DNA from: Alphaproteobacteria bacterium
GTDB lineage: Bacteria; Pseudomonadota; Alphaproteobacteria; Micropepsales; Micropepsaceae
Direction of reading: 5' to 3'
Assembly (NCBI GenBank): GCA_017308475.1
Contig: JAFKEU010000007.1
Coordinates: 186,001-250,000, forward strand
Length of the DNA: 64,000 bases
The notes under the pieces: model-generated
The model's database searches: none
What the model saw: the letters and a program-made list of their open reading frames with translations, nothing else
Told to the model about the DNA's origin: nothing
Part shown: positions 7,306 to 15,692 of the stretch, one piece after another
Layout of the letters: each line of letters opens with the position of its first letter
How positions within the stretch are numbered: the stretch's first letter is position 1
Translations under genes and position numbers: made by a program

Positions 7306-8787
7306 ATGACTTCCAACCCGATTTCTACTCCACAGGGCCCCCTGCAGGGCAATATTCCGGCTACCGAACTGGTCCGGTGTGGCAGCGCGGCCGAAGCGGT
7401 CGTCCGCCTGACGCAGCTTTACGACGAGGCCATAGCCGCCATCGAGCGCGACTTCGAGGCTTTCGCCAGTGGCGACCACAGTCCCGCCCGGCGATCCGTC
7501 TATCCTTATCTGGGGATGGAGGTGGGTTCGGTCTCCATGCCCGGATCGACCACATTGGCCTTCGGCAAGGTCACGCGGCCGGGCTGGTACGGCAATACCA
7601 TCACCGCTCCGCACCTCTTCGCCCGCTATCTGATCGAACAGATCGAACTGGTGCTCACCACCACCCGTGCGGCCATCTATGTCGGCAAAAGCCGCACGCC
7701 GATTCCACTGACGTTCGCGGTAGAGCGCGCCGCTGCACGCATGTCGGCCGAGGAGCGCATCGAGCTGGCGCGGCATTTCCCCATGCCGCGGCTGGATGCC
7801 GCCCATGACGCCATCGCCGACGGCGGGCGCTGGCCGGGGCCGGGCGTGGGGCCGCTGTCGCTGTTCAGCGCCGAACGGGTGGACTATTCGCTGCATCGGC
7901 TGCACCATTACACGGGCACCGATCCGGCGCACTTCCAGAGCTTCGTGCTGTTCACCAACTATCAGCGCTACATCGACGAGTTCGTGGACTATGCCCAGAA
8001 AGAAATCGACGCCGGCCGCGCCCAGCGCTTTATCGAGCCCGGCAACCGGGTGATCGTGCGCAGCGCGGCGCCCAACTGCCCGCCGCTCACCAAGATGCCG
8101 CAGATGCCCGCCTATCACCTGGTGCAGGAGCATGGTGAGGGCATCACCTTGGTCAATATCGGGATAGGCCCGTCCAATGCCAAGACCATCACCGATCACC
8201 TGGCGGTGTTGCGGCCCCATGTTTGGCTGATGGTTGGCCATTGCGGTGGCCTCAGGGGCAGCCAGCGCCTGGGCGACTATGTGCTGGCCAATGCCTATCT
8301 GCGCGATGACCATGTTCTGGATCAGTTGTTGCCGCTGGCCATACCCGTGCCCACCATCGCCGAGGTCCAGTTGGCGCTTGCCCAAGCGGTGGGCGAAGTG
8401 ACAGGCCTGCAAGGCAAGGTGCTGAAGGAAAGGCTGCGCACCGGCACCGTGGTAACCACGGACGACCGCAACTGGGAACTGCGCTTCGAGGAATTGTCGG
8501 TGCGCTTCAATCAGAGCCGTGCCATCGCCATCGACATGGAATCGGCCACCCTGGCGGCTAATGGCTACCGCTTCCGGGTGCCCTATGGCACCCTGCTCTG
8601 CGTCTCCGACCGGCCGCTGCATGGCGAGATCAAGCTGCCCGGCATGGCCGATGCCTTCTATGAGGAACGCGTCAGCCAGCACCTGCAGATCGGCATCAAG
8701 GCGCTGGAGTTCATGCGCGAGGCAGCGCGCAGTGGCACATTGCATTCGCGCAAACTGCGCAGCTTTACCGAGCCGGCTTTCCGCTAG
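7306..8787 (+). CDS. amn: AMP nucleosidase
   Basis: Product of 493 residues, close to the 484-residue E. coli enzyme, with near-identical stretches (FQSFVLFTNYQRYVDEF-like, TLVNIGIGPSNAKTI, HCGGLRGSQ, TVVTTDDRNWELR, AIDMESAT, C-terminal HSRKLRSFTEPAFR). An N-terminal AMP-regulatory domain (about 1-170) is followed by the NP-I catalytic domain. It hydrolyses AMP to adenine and ribose-5-phosphate, adjusting adenylate pools. The ATG at 7306 matches the family N-terminus; the reading frame stays open 948 nt upstream, but that part is antisense to punA and bioF and is not protein-like. No good Shine-Dalgarno precedes it. Confidence 0.95.
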   Translation: MTSNPISTPQGPLQGNIPATELVRCGSAAEAVVRLTQLYDEAIAAIERDFEAFASGDHSPARRSVYPYLGMEVGSVSMPGSTTLAFGKVTRPGWYGNTITAPHLFARYLIEQIELVLTTTRAAIYVGKSRTPIPLTFAVERAAARMSAEERIELARHFPMPRLDAAHDAIADGGRWPGPGVGPLSLFSAERVDYSLHRLHHYTGTDPAHFQSFVLFTNYQRYIDEFVDYAQKEIDAGRAQRFIEPGNRVIVRSAAPNCPPLTKMPQMPAYHLVQEHGEGITLVNIGIGPSNAKTITDHLAVLRPHVWLMVGHCGGLRGSQRLGDYVLANAYLRDDHVLDQLLPLAIPVPTIAEVQLALAQAVGEVTGLQGKVLKERLRTGTVVTTDDRNWELRFEELSVRFNQSRAIAIDMESATLAANGYRFRVPYGTLLCVSDRPLHGEIKLPGMADAFYEERVSQHLQIGIKALEFMREAARSGTLHSRKLRSFTEPAFR

Positions 8788-8814
8788 GCCGGGATCGGAG
8801 TAGATACGGGCGCC

Positions 8815-10299
8815 ATGAAAAAGATCGGGCACATCATTGGCGGCAAGGCCATCCTGTCTGGCGCCGCGACGCCGGTGTTCAACCCCGCCACGGGCGATCA
8901 GACCGGCGAAGTCGCTTCGGGGGGAGTGGCCGAGGTGGATGCCGCCGTTGCCACCGCATCGGCAGCCTTCCTCGCCTGGAGCACAATCACGCCCGCCCGG
9001 CGCGCAAAAGTGATGTTCGAAATGCGCCGCCTGATGGAGACGCGCAAGGACGAACTGGCGGACATCATCAGCGCCGAGCATGGCAAGACCCATAGCGACG
9101 CCTTGGGCGAAATCGCACGCGGCCAGGAAGTGGTGGAGTTCGCCAGCGGCATCCCCCATCTGCTGAAGGGCAGCTTCAGCGCCCAGGTCGCCACCGGCAT
9201 GGACTGCTACGATCAGCGCCAGCCACTGGGCGTGGTCGCCGGAATCACGCCGTTCAATTTCCCCGCCATGGTTCCCCTGTGGATGATGCCGATGGCGCTG
9301 GCCTGCGGGAACGCCTTCATCCTCAAGCCGTCGGAGCGCGATCCGTCCACATCCAACCTGCTTTACGACCTTTGGCATGAGGCCGGTCTGCCCGAGGGCG
9401 TACTCAACGTCGTGCATGGCGGCAAGGCGGCGGTGGACGCGGTGCTGGATCATCCAGGCATCGCCGCGGTAAGTTTCGTTGGCTCGACCCCAATTGCCCA
9501 GTATGTCTATGCGCGTGGCTGCGCCGCAGGAAAGCGGGTGCAGGCCCTGGGCGGCGCCAAGAACCACCTTGTGGTGATGCCGGATGCGGACCTCGATCAG
9601 GCGGCGGATGCGCTGATGGGCGCCGGCTATGGTTCGGCGGGTGAGCGCTGCATGGCCGTATCGGTGGCGGTGCCGGTGGGTGAAATGACCGCCGATGCGC
9701 TCATAGCCAGGTTGAAGCCTCGCGTGCAGGCGCTGAAGATCGGACCAGCCAGCGACGCCGCGGCCGAGATGGGACCACTGGTCACCATGGCCCATCGCGA
9801 CAAGGTCGCCGGCTGTATCGCGGCGGGCGAAGGCGAAGGCGCCGAACTGGTCGTCGATGGCCGCGGCCTGAAGCTGCAGGGCTATGAGAAGGGCTTCTGG
9901 CTGGGCGGCACGTTGCTGGACCGTGTGACCACGAGCATGACCGTCTACAAGGAAGAGATTTTCGGTCCTGTGCTGTCGGTGGTGCGTGCCCCCGACTATC
10001 GGACGGCGGTCGACATGATCAATGCCAACCCTTTCGGCAACGGCACCGCCATCTTCACCCGCGACGGAGATGCGGCGCGCGACTTCACCCAATCGGTCCA
10101 GGTCGGCATGGTGGGCGTTAATGTGCCGATACCGGTACCAGTGGGCTATCACAGTTTCGGCGGCTGGAAGTCCTCCATCTTCGGCAGCCACGGAGTCTAT
10201 GGACCCGAATCTGTCCATTTCTACACGAAGTTGAAGACAGTCACTGCACGCTGGCCTACCGGCATTCGCGGCGGCGCACAATTCACCTTCCCCAGCTAA
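8815..10299 (+). CDS. mmsA: CoA-acylating methylmalonate-semialdehyde dehydrogenase
   Basis: Product of 494 residues, ALDH superfamily. It converts methylmalonate (or malonate) semialdehyde plus CoA and NAD to propionyl-CoA (or acetyl-CoA), in valine, thymine or inositol breakdown. Motifs: GVVAGITPFNFPAM, KPSERDPST, FVGSTPIAQYVY, GGAKNH (the MMSDH variant of the usual ELGGK, lacking the general-base Glu) and catalytic Cys279 in GSAGERCMA. Near the C-terminus is FGGWKSSIFG. It starts 27 nt after amn. No other mms or iol gene is nearby, so the pathway context is open. Confidence 0.94.
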   Translation: MKKIGHIIGGKAILSGAATPVFNPATGDQTGEVASGGVAEVDAAVATASAAFLAWSTITPARRAKVMFEMRRLMETRKDELADIISAEHGKTHSDALGEIARGQEVVEFASGIPHLLKGSFSAQVATGMDCYDQRQPLGVVAGITPFNFPAMVPLWMMPMALACGNAFILKPSERDPSTSNLLYDLWHEAGLPEGVLNVVHGGKAAVDAVLDHPGIAAVSFVGSTPIAQYVYARGCAAGKRVQALGGAKNHLVVMPDADLDQAADALMGAGYGSAGERCMAVSVAVPVGEMTADALIARLKPRVQALKIGPASDAAAEMGPLVTMAHRDKVAGCIAAGEGEGAELVVDGRGLKLQGYEKGFWLGGTLLDRVTTSMTVYKEEIFGPVLSVVRAPDYRTAVDMINANPFGNGTAIFTRDGDAARDFTQSVQVGMVGVNVPIPVPVGYHSFGGWKSSIFGSHGVYGPESVHFYTKLKTVTARWPTGIRGGAQFTFPS

Positions 10300-10426
10300 T
10301 TCCGCCACTGCAAACCGGCTTTCCGCTTTGTGCTTGGGATTGCGCGCGGCCCTAGGCTAGTGTCCCCGCGCCTGTGCCGGCGAAGGGGAGCATCGCGCGC
10401 GCAGATCGCAAAAACAGGAGAATTTG

Positions 10427-12418
10427 ATGCGCGCGCTTGACCGCCGGCTGATGCTGACCACCACGCTTGGGGGCGCCGTGATGGCCGCGCTTCCCGTCCA
10501 CGCGCAGAATGCCCCAGCAGACACCGAATGGCCGACCTATGGCGGCAACCTGGCCTATTGGCGCTATGCCCCGTTCGACCAGATCAATGCCGACAATTTC
10601 AACAAACTGGAAGTCGCCTGGACCTTCAAGACCAGCAATTTCGGCCCGCGGCCGGAATTCGTGCTTCAGTGCACGCCCCTTCTGATCAAGGGCCGCCTTT
10701 ATGCCACGGTCGGCACGCGCCGCGACGTGGTATGCCTGGATGCTGCCACCGGCGAGGTCATCTGGGTCCACAAGACCATCGATGAAGGCTCTCGATCCAA
10801 CCATTCGCCGCGCCGTCTGTCGGGTCGTGGCGTCGGCTACTGGACCGACGGCAACGCCGAGCGGATCATCTATGTCACCATCGGCTACCAGATGTGCTCG
10901 CTGGATGCCAAGACCGGCCGGCCCGATCCCGATTTCGGGGAGAACGGCATCGTCGACCTGAAGAAGGACGACGATCAGGACCTCGATCTGGATACCGCCG
11001 ACATCGGCCTGCACACGGCGCCAACCATCGCGCGCAATGTGGTGATCATCGGCGCGGCCCACACCGCCGGCAACACACCCGCGGTCAAGGACAATGCCAA
11101 GGGCTATGTGCGCGGCTTCGACGTGAAGACAGGCAGGCGCAAGTGGATATTCCATACCATCCCGAAAAAGGGCGAGTTCGGCTATGACACCTGGCTTAAG
11201 CCGGGACAGGCGGAAGCCGCCGGCAATACCGGCGACTGGAACCAGATTGCCGCCGACGAGGAACTGGGCCTCGCCTATCTGGGCGTGGAGATGCCCACCG
11301 GCGACCAGATGGGCATGTATCGCTGGGGCAACGGCCTTTTCGGCGAAAGCATCGTCGCCGTCGACATCGAGACCGGCGAGCGCAAGTGGCATTACCAGAT
11401 GGTGCATCACGGCCTGTGGGACTATGACGTCCCCTGTGCCGCGATCCTGTGCGACATCCCCCACAATGGCCGCGTCATCAAGGCGCTTTGCCAGCCGACC
11501 AAGCAGGCCTTCCTCTTCGTGCTGGATCGCGAAACCGGCAAGCCGATCTGGCCGATCCCGGAAGTGAAGGTGCCCAAGGGCGATGTGCCGGGCGAATGGT
11601 ATTCGCCCACCCAGCCTCATCCGTCCAAGCCACCGGCGGTGGACCGCCAGGGCGTAACCGAAGACGACCTGATCGACTTCACGCCTGAACTGCGCAAGAA
11701 GGCGCTCGAGCTTGTCAGCCGCTACAAGCTGGGCCCTGTCTATACCGCACCGATCATGGCCAAGACGGGTGGCCCTTATGGCGTGATCAACCTGCCCGGC
11801 TATATCGGCGGCGTGAACTGGCCCGGCGGCTGCTATGACCCCGACACCTACACCGTCTACACCTATTCCCAGACAAATCCGCTGACCATTGGCTCGATCA
11901 TCCCGAACCTCGACCATATTCGTGGCCAGTTCGATTACGTCCACGCCAACCCGCCGCCGGACGTGCCCGGCGGCTACCGCCCCGGCGACCTGACGGTGGA
12001 CGGCCTGCCGCTGATCAAGCCGCCTTACGGGCGCATCACCGCGACCAACCTGGCCGACGGCACCCAGACCTGGCAGGTCGCCCATGGCGAGACGCCGGAC
12101 AATATCCGCAACAACCCGGCATTGAAGGGCATGAAAATCCCGCGCACCGGGATGATGGGCAAGATCGCGCCGCTGGCCACCAAATCGCTTGTGATCTGCG
12201 GCGACCCCCAGATGTACACGGACGAAACCGGCCGCAAGGGCGCGCGCCTCAGGGCCTATGACAAAAAGACAGGCGAGGAGAAAGGCGCGGTCTACATGCC
12301 GGCGGAACAGTCGGGCTCTCCCATGACCTACATGCTGAACGGCAAGCAGTACATCGTGCTGGCGATCAGCGGGCGCGGCGCGGAGGCGCAGTTCATCGCC
12401 TTCAGGCTGCCAGGTTAG
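10427..12418 (+). CDS. Exported PQQ-dependent dehydrogenase, first copy
   Basis: Product of 663 residues: an N-terminal Arg-Arg signal (LDRRLMLTTTLGG, cleavage near VHAQN), then an eight-bladed quinoprotein propeller. Family marks are WPTYGGNLAYWRYAPFDQI, repeated tryptophan-docking-like strands (VVCLDAATGEVIW, VRGFDVKTGRRKW, IVAVDIETGERKW), HHGLWDYDVPCA (like HHDLWD of membrane glucose/quinate dehydrogenases) and GGVNWPGGCYDPD. It lacks the N-terminal membrane helices of Gcd and any fused cytochrome, so it should be a soluble periplasmic enzyme passing electrons to a separate carrier. Substrate unknown. The ATG at 10427 follows AGGAG at 6 nt; a TTG lies 3 nt earlier. Confidence 0.88.
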   Translation: MRALDRRLMLTTTLGGAVMAALPVHAQNAPADTEWPTYGGNLAYWRYAPFDQINADNFNKLEVAWTFKTSNFGPRPEFVLQCTPLLIKGRLYATVGTRRDVVCLDAATGEVIWVHKTIDEGSRSNHSPRRLSGRGVGYWTDGNAERIIYVTIGYQMCSLDAKTGRPDPDFGENGIVDLKKDDDQDLDLDTADIGLHTAPTIARNVVIIGAAHTAGNTPAVKDNAKGYVRGFDVKTGRRKWIFHTIPKKGEFGYDTWLKPGQAEAAGNTGDWNQIAADEELGLAYLGVEMPTGDQMGMYRWGNGLFGESIVAVDIETGERKWHYQMVHHGLWDYDVPCAAILCDIPHNGRVIKALCQPTKQAFLFVLDRETGKPIWPIPEVKVPKGDVPGEWYSPTQPHPSKPPAVDRQGVTEDDLIDFTPELRKKALELVSRYKLGPVYTAPIMAKTGGPYGVINLPGYIGGVNWPGGCYDPDTYTVYTYSQTNPLTIGSIIPNLDHIRGQFDYVHANPPPDVPGGYRPGDLTVDGLPLIKPPYGRITATNLADGTQTWQVAHGETPDNIRNNPALKGMKIPRTGMMGKIAPLATKSLVICGDPQMYTDETGRKGARLRAYDKKTGEEKGAVYMPAEQSGSPMTYMLNGKQYIVLAISGRGAEAQFIAFRLPG

Positions 12419-12710
12419 CGCAGGCAGGGACAGGCGGCGGATTAGATCGCGCTTGCGCAATTTAATTGTTCCGCGAATTTTTCAACCCCCTCCCCCCGGG
12501 CGGCGCGGAGATTTGCGGTCTATGCGCGGCGCTGAGACCGCTGGTGAACGCGCCTGTCCAACGCGAACCGTCGGATAGACGCTTTTCCTGGCGGATGGAT
12601 AAGGAGTGGACAGGCACGGGCAACTCCATCGCATCGCGCCCAGACTAGCGCGGCCGCGGCAGGAGGCGGACAAGTTGTAACGTTGCGGACGGAAATTGCG
12701 GGTCCCGGTT
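12419..12710. other. Noncoding stretch after the first PQQ dehydrogenase
   Basis: No convincing coding sequence is seen on either strand: short open frames here are Arg/Pro/Gly-rich with no ribosome binding site. No clear terminator hairpin with a T run was found after the quinoprotein gene. Confidence 0.5.
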
Positions 12711-12941
12711 TCAGGCCAGGGTGTCGAGCAGCTTGCCGATATTGGAGCCGGTCAAGGAAAGACGGGCGAAAGCAGTTTTTTCCAGATGGTCGGCGGCGTG
12801 TTGAATCTTCTGCGCGACCTCGGGTGCCTGCTGGTGACGGGCAGAGCGGCGAAGATCGCCCGCATAACTGACCATCTCATTGACCGAATGGATTGTCTGC
12901 CCCATCCCCGCAAACTGCCAGCGAGCGTCCGGGCGGTACAT
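12711..12941 (-). CDS. Small hypothetical protein between the two PQQ dehydrogenase genes
   Basis: Product of 76 residues if the ATG at 12941 is used; an internal ATG at 12905 (MGQTIHSVNEMV) would give 64. The sequence is balanced and helical-looking, with an amphipathic stretch (PEVAQKIQHAADHLEKTA) and a conserved-looking end (SLTGSNIGKLLDTL). Codon third positions are GC-rich as in neighbouring genes, unlike the antisense frames. Neither start has a strong Shine-Dalgarno. It has no signal or membrane segment, so it is probably cytoplasmic. It is transcribed divergently from the second PQQ dehydrogenase. Function not recognised. Confidence 0.5.
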   Translation of the reverse strand: MYRPDARWQFAGMGQTIHSVNEMVSYAGDLRRSARHQQAPEVAQKIQHAADHLEKTAFARLSLTGSNIGKLLDTLA

Positions 12942-13048
12942 CGAAACCGGCGAATAATACTAAGGAAAAATTAAGCTGCCGCTTGCCTGGCAACCATCAG
13001 CCCGTCAACATGCCGGCCAATAGCCATAAAAAGGGGGGAATACCGGGG

Positions 13049-15109
13049 ATGCTTTCGTTTACGCGCCGCAGGATGATGGCTTCCACGGCGGGGTTGCTTG
13101 GCGCCCTGCCCGCCGCCGCCCAGACGGCACCACGCGATACCGACTGGCTGCATTATGCCAACGACCTGGCCAGCACCCGTTATGCACCGCTGGACCAGAT
13201 CAACGCCTCCAACTTCAACAGGCTGGAGATGGTCTGGCGCTTCTCGACCAACGCGCTGGGGCCGAACCTGGATGCCGACTACCAGTCCACGCCGCTGATC
13301 GTGAACGGCAAAATCTATTGCACCGCCGGCTTTCGCCGCGATGTGGTTTGCCTGGATGGCGCCACCGGGGAACTGTTGTGGATGCACCGCCATGACGAAG
13401 GCCGCCGCGCCGGCAGCCGCGGCGGCCCGGGCCTTGGCGTCGCATACTGGAGTGACGGCACCAGAGAACGCGTCCTTTACGTCACCCGCGGCTACAACAT
13501 GTTCTCGCTGGACGCCAGGACCGGCCGGCCCGATCCCGCCTTCGGCAGCAATGGCATGATCGACCTGCGCCTGAATGACGACCAGGACATGGATCCCAAC
13601 CGTGGCATCATCGGCCTGCATGCGCCGCCGCTGGTGGTGCGCGATGTTGTCGTGGTGGGCGCAGCCCCTACTGCCAACTCCAAGGGCTATATCCGCGGCT
13701 TCGATGTGAAGACCGGCCAGCGCAAATGGATCTTCCACACCATCCCGAGGCGGGGCGAGTTCGGCTACGACACCTGGCTGGTGCCGGGCCAGGCCGAGGC
13801 CATCGGCAATGGCGGTTGCTGGGCTTCCATGTCGGCGGACGACGCGCTGGGCCTGGTCTATTGCGGCGTGGAATCGGCGGCCACCGACATGGAAGGGGTA
13901 AACCGTCACGGTCCGGGCCTGTTCGGCGAAAGCCTGGTGGCGCTGGACATTGAGACAGGCCAGCGCAAGTGGCACTATCAGATGGTCCATCACGGCCTTT
14001 GGGATCGCGATGTGCCCTGCGCCGGCATCCTGTGCGACATCACCGTGGACGGAAGGATGGTCAAGGCCATCGCCCAGCCGACCAAGCAGGGCTTCGTCTA
14101 TGTGCTGGACCGCACCAACGGCAAACCGGTCTGGCCGATCCCGGAAGTGAAGGTGCCCAAGGGCAATGTTCCGGGCGAATGGTATGCACCCACGCAGCCG
14201 ATGCCGACCAAACCGCCGCCTTTCACCAAGCAGGGCGTCAGCGAAGACGATCTGGTGGACTGGACGCCGGAAATAAAGGCGCGGGCACGCGAGATCGCCC
14301 GCCACTATCAGCTCGGCCCGCTCTATGCCCCGCCACCGATGCTGAGCGAGACGATTTTCGGCGCGTTCAACCTGCCGGGCATGCAGGGTGGCGTGAACTG
14401 GCCCGGCGGTTCCTATGACCCGGACACCGGACTGCTCTATGTCTTTTCCAAGCATCAGATCGGCATCACCGGCGTGGGTTTGGATTCCGCCGGCCGCCCG
14501 GCGCCGCGTGGCGGCCCGCCCGCCGCCGGCAGCGCCGACGCCAATGGTGGCGCTTTCGGCGGATTCGCCAGCCTGAAGGGCGGAAACCATGGGACGCGTT
14601 TCAGCTACGCACCCGACGGACTGAACGATCCCATCGTGCGCGGCATGATCTCCATCGAGGGCATCCCGCTGGAGAAGCCGCCCTATGGCACCGTCACCGC
14701 GCTGAACCTGCGCGACGGCAGCCTTGCCTGGCAGGTTACGCACGGCGAAACGCCCGATCATATCAGGAACCACCGGCTTCTGAAGGGCGTCAGCATTCCA
14801 CGCACCGGCCAGTCAGGCATCCTGGGAACATTGACGACCAGGAGCCTGGTGATCCTGGGCGACTGCGGCCTGTTCACCGACGAGCAGGGCCGCAAGGGCT
14901 GCCGATTGCGCGCCTATGACAAGGCGACCGGCGAGGAGAAGGGCGCGGTGTTCATGGACAAGGTGCAGACCGGCGCCGCCATGACCTATATGCTGGGGGG
15001 CAAGCAGTACATCGTCACCGCGATCGGCTCCTCTTATGGCGCCGACCTGGTGGCCTTTGCATTGCCCGATGCCGCGATCAGGGGCAATGCCCCGAACGAG
15101 GAACGCTGA
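13049..15109 (+). CDS. Exported PQQ-dependent dehydrogenase, second copy
   Basis: Product of 686 residues, clearly paralogous to the gene at 10427 along its whole length (LHYANDLASTRYAPLDQI, IFHTIPRRGEFGYDTWL, HHGLWDRDVPCAGILCD, WPIPEVKVPKG, GGVNWPGGSYDPD). Signal: FTRRRMMASTAGLLGALPAAAQ, Tat-like. The main difference is an insertion of about 35 Gly/Pro/Ala-rich residues in a late propeller blade (around GRPAPRGGPPAAG), probably a surface loop near the active-site face. The ATG at 13049 follows GGGGGGA and starts a proper signal; an ATG at 13010 would add a non-signal extension. The substrate is unknown, and no PQQ biosynthesis genes are in the window. Confidence 0.88.
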   Translation: MLSFTRRRMMASTAGLLGALPAAAQTAPRDTDWLHYANDLASTRYAPLDQINASNFNRLEMVWRFSTNALGPNLDADYQSTPLIVNGKIYCTAGFRRDVVCLDGATGELLWMHRHDEGRRAGSRGGPGLGVAYWSDGTRERVLYVTRGYNMFSLDARTGRPDPAFGSNGMIDLRLNDDQDMDPNRGIIGLHAPPLVVRDVVVVGAAPTANSKGYIRGFDVKTGQRKWIFHTIPRRGEFGYDTWLVPGQAEAIGNGGCWASMSADDALGLVYCGVESAATDMEGVNRHGPGLFGESLVALDIETGQRKWHYQMVHHGLWDRDVPCAGILCDITVDGRMVKAIAQPTKQGFVYVLDRTNGKPVWPIPEVKVPKGNVPGEWYAPTQPMPTKPPPFTKQGVSEDDLVDWTPEIKARAREIARHYQLGPLYAPPPMLSETIFGAFNLPGMQGGVNWPGGSYDPDTGLLYVFSKHQIGITGVGLDSAGRPAPRGGPPAAGSADANGGAFGGFASLKGGNHGTRFSYAPDGLNDPIVRGMISIEGIPLEKPPYGTVTALNLRDGSLAWQVTHGETPDHIRNHRLLKGVSIPRTGQSGILGTLTTRSLVILGDCGLFTDEQGRKGCRLRAYDKATGEEKGAVFMDKVQTGAAMTYMLGGKQYIVTAIGSSYGADLVAFALPDAAIRGNAPNEER

Positions 15110-15155
15110 ACGGCGCCTTCGTACTGGGAGCAGCCAACCGTCTGTGGGCGGATGG

Positions 15156-15449
15156 TTATGGCCGTCCGCAATCACGGGGCAGCGACAGACAGGAACCGCC
15201 GACACAGTAGCGCTGCGGGCCGCGGCTGCACATATCGGCGTGGATTTCGGACTTCAGTATCTGGAGGCGGAGCATTGTTTGGCTTCCTGCACCGTCCAAT
15301 CGGTCCAGCAAGGCTCGCGGCGCACGGTCATCCGCGAACGCGCGGCGATGGCCCAGCAACCCGTCCACGGAATTGTTCATCGCCAGCAGCGGCAGCATGA
15401 CGAGCATGCCCAAGCCGGCGGCGAACACGGTTCGAAACAGAATGGCCAC
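15156..15449 (-). CDS. Small exported Cys-containing hypothetical protein
   Basis: Product of 97 residues from a GTG at 15449 preceded by AGAGGG at good spacing. Residues 1-25 form a signal-like hydrophobic segment (FAAGLGMLVMLPLLAM). The middle is Arg/Leu-rich (ALLDRLDGAG) and the C-terminal tail has four cysteines, in the CSRG, RYCVGGSC and RDC motifs. That spacing suggests two disulfides in a secreted mini-protein. Codon third positions are reasonably GC-rich. It is convergent with the second PQQ dehydrogenase and divergent from the regulator at 15693. I do not recognise the family. The remaining 243 nt up to 15692 hold no gene that I can support. Confidence 0.4.
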   Translation of the reverse strand: MAILFRTVFAAGLGMLVMLPLLAMNNSVDGLLGHRRAFADDRAPRALLDRLDGAGSQTMLRLQILKSEIHADMCSRGPQRYCVGGSCLSLPRDCGRP

Positions 15450-15692
15450 GCGTTCCCTCTTGCAAGGGTTGCATGCTATGCCGCGATGCAGGCGCCGTGC
15501 AGCACTATCGCTGCCAGCGGCGACGAATTGCGTGCCATATTGGCACTGCACGTGGCGCCCAGGGCCCACATGGCCGCCGCGGTTCCAGCACGAAACCATT
15601 TGTTTCCCATGCGGAACCGAATGCGGCGGTGAATGGTGGCAATTCGGTAGCATGCGATTGCCGATTGTGATCCCAATGCTCCTTCGCAAATA

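Noticed and set aside
7300..10308. Very long open frame (about 1000 codons) on the minus strand opposite amn and mmsA
   Set aside because: Composition is His/Gln/Arg/Gly-rich and not protein-like. It is fully antisense to two strongly recognised genes, and GC-rich codon bias explains the lack of stops.
10352..12460. About 700-codon minus-strand frame opposite the first PQQ dehydrogenase
   Set aside because: Antisense shadow of a clear quinoprotein gene, with His/Asp/Ala-biased composition. A similar frame occurs opposite the paralogue at 12971-14773 for the same reason.
12893..13048. Extended N-terminus of the second PQQ dehydrogenase
   Set aside because: It would bury the Tat-like signal behind 52 polar residues. 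The ATG at 13049 has a strong ribosome site and starts the signal.
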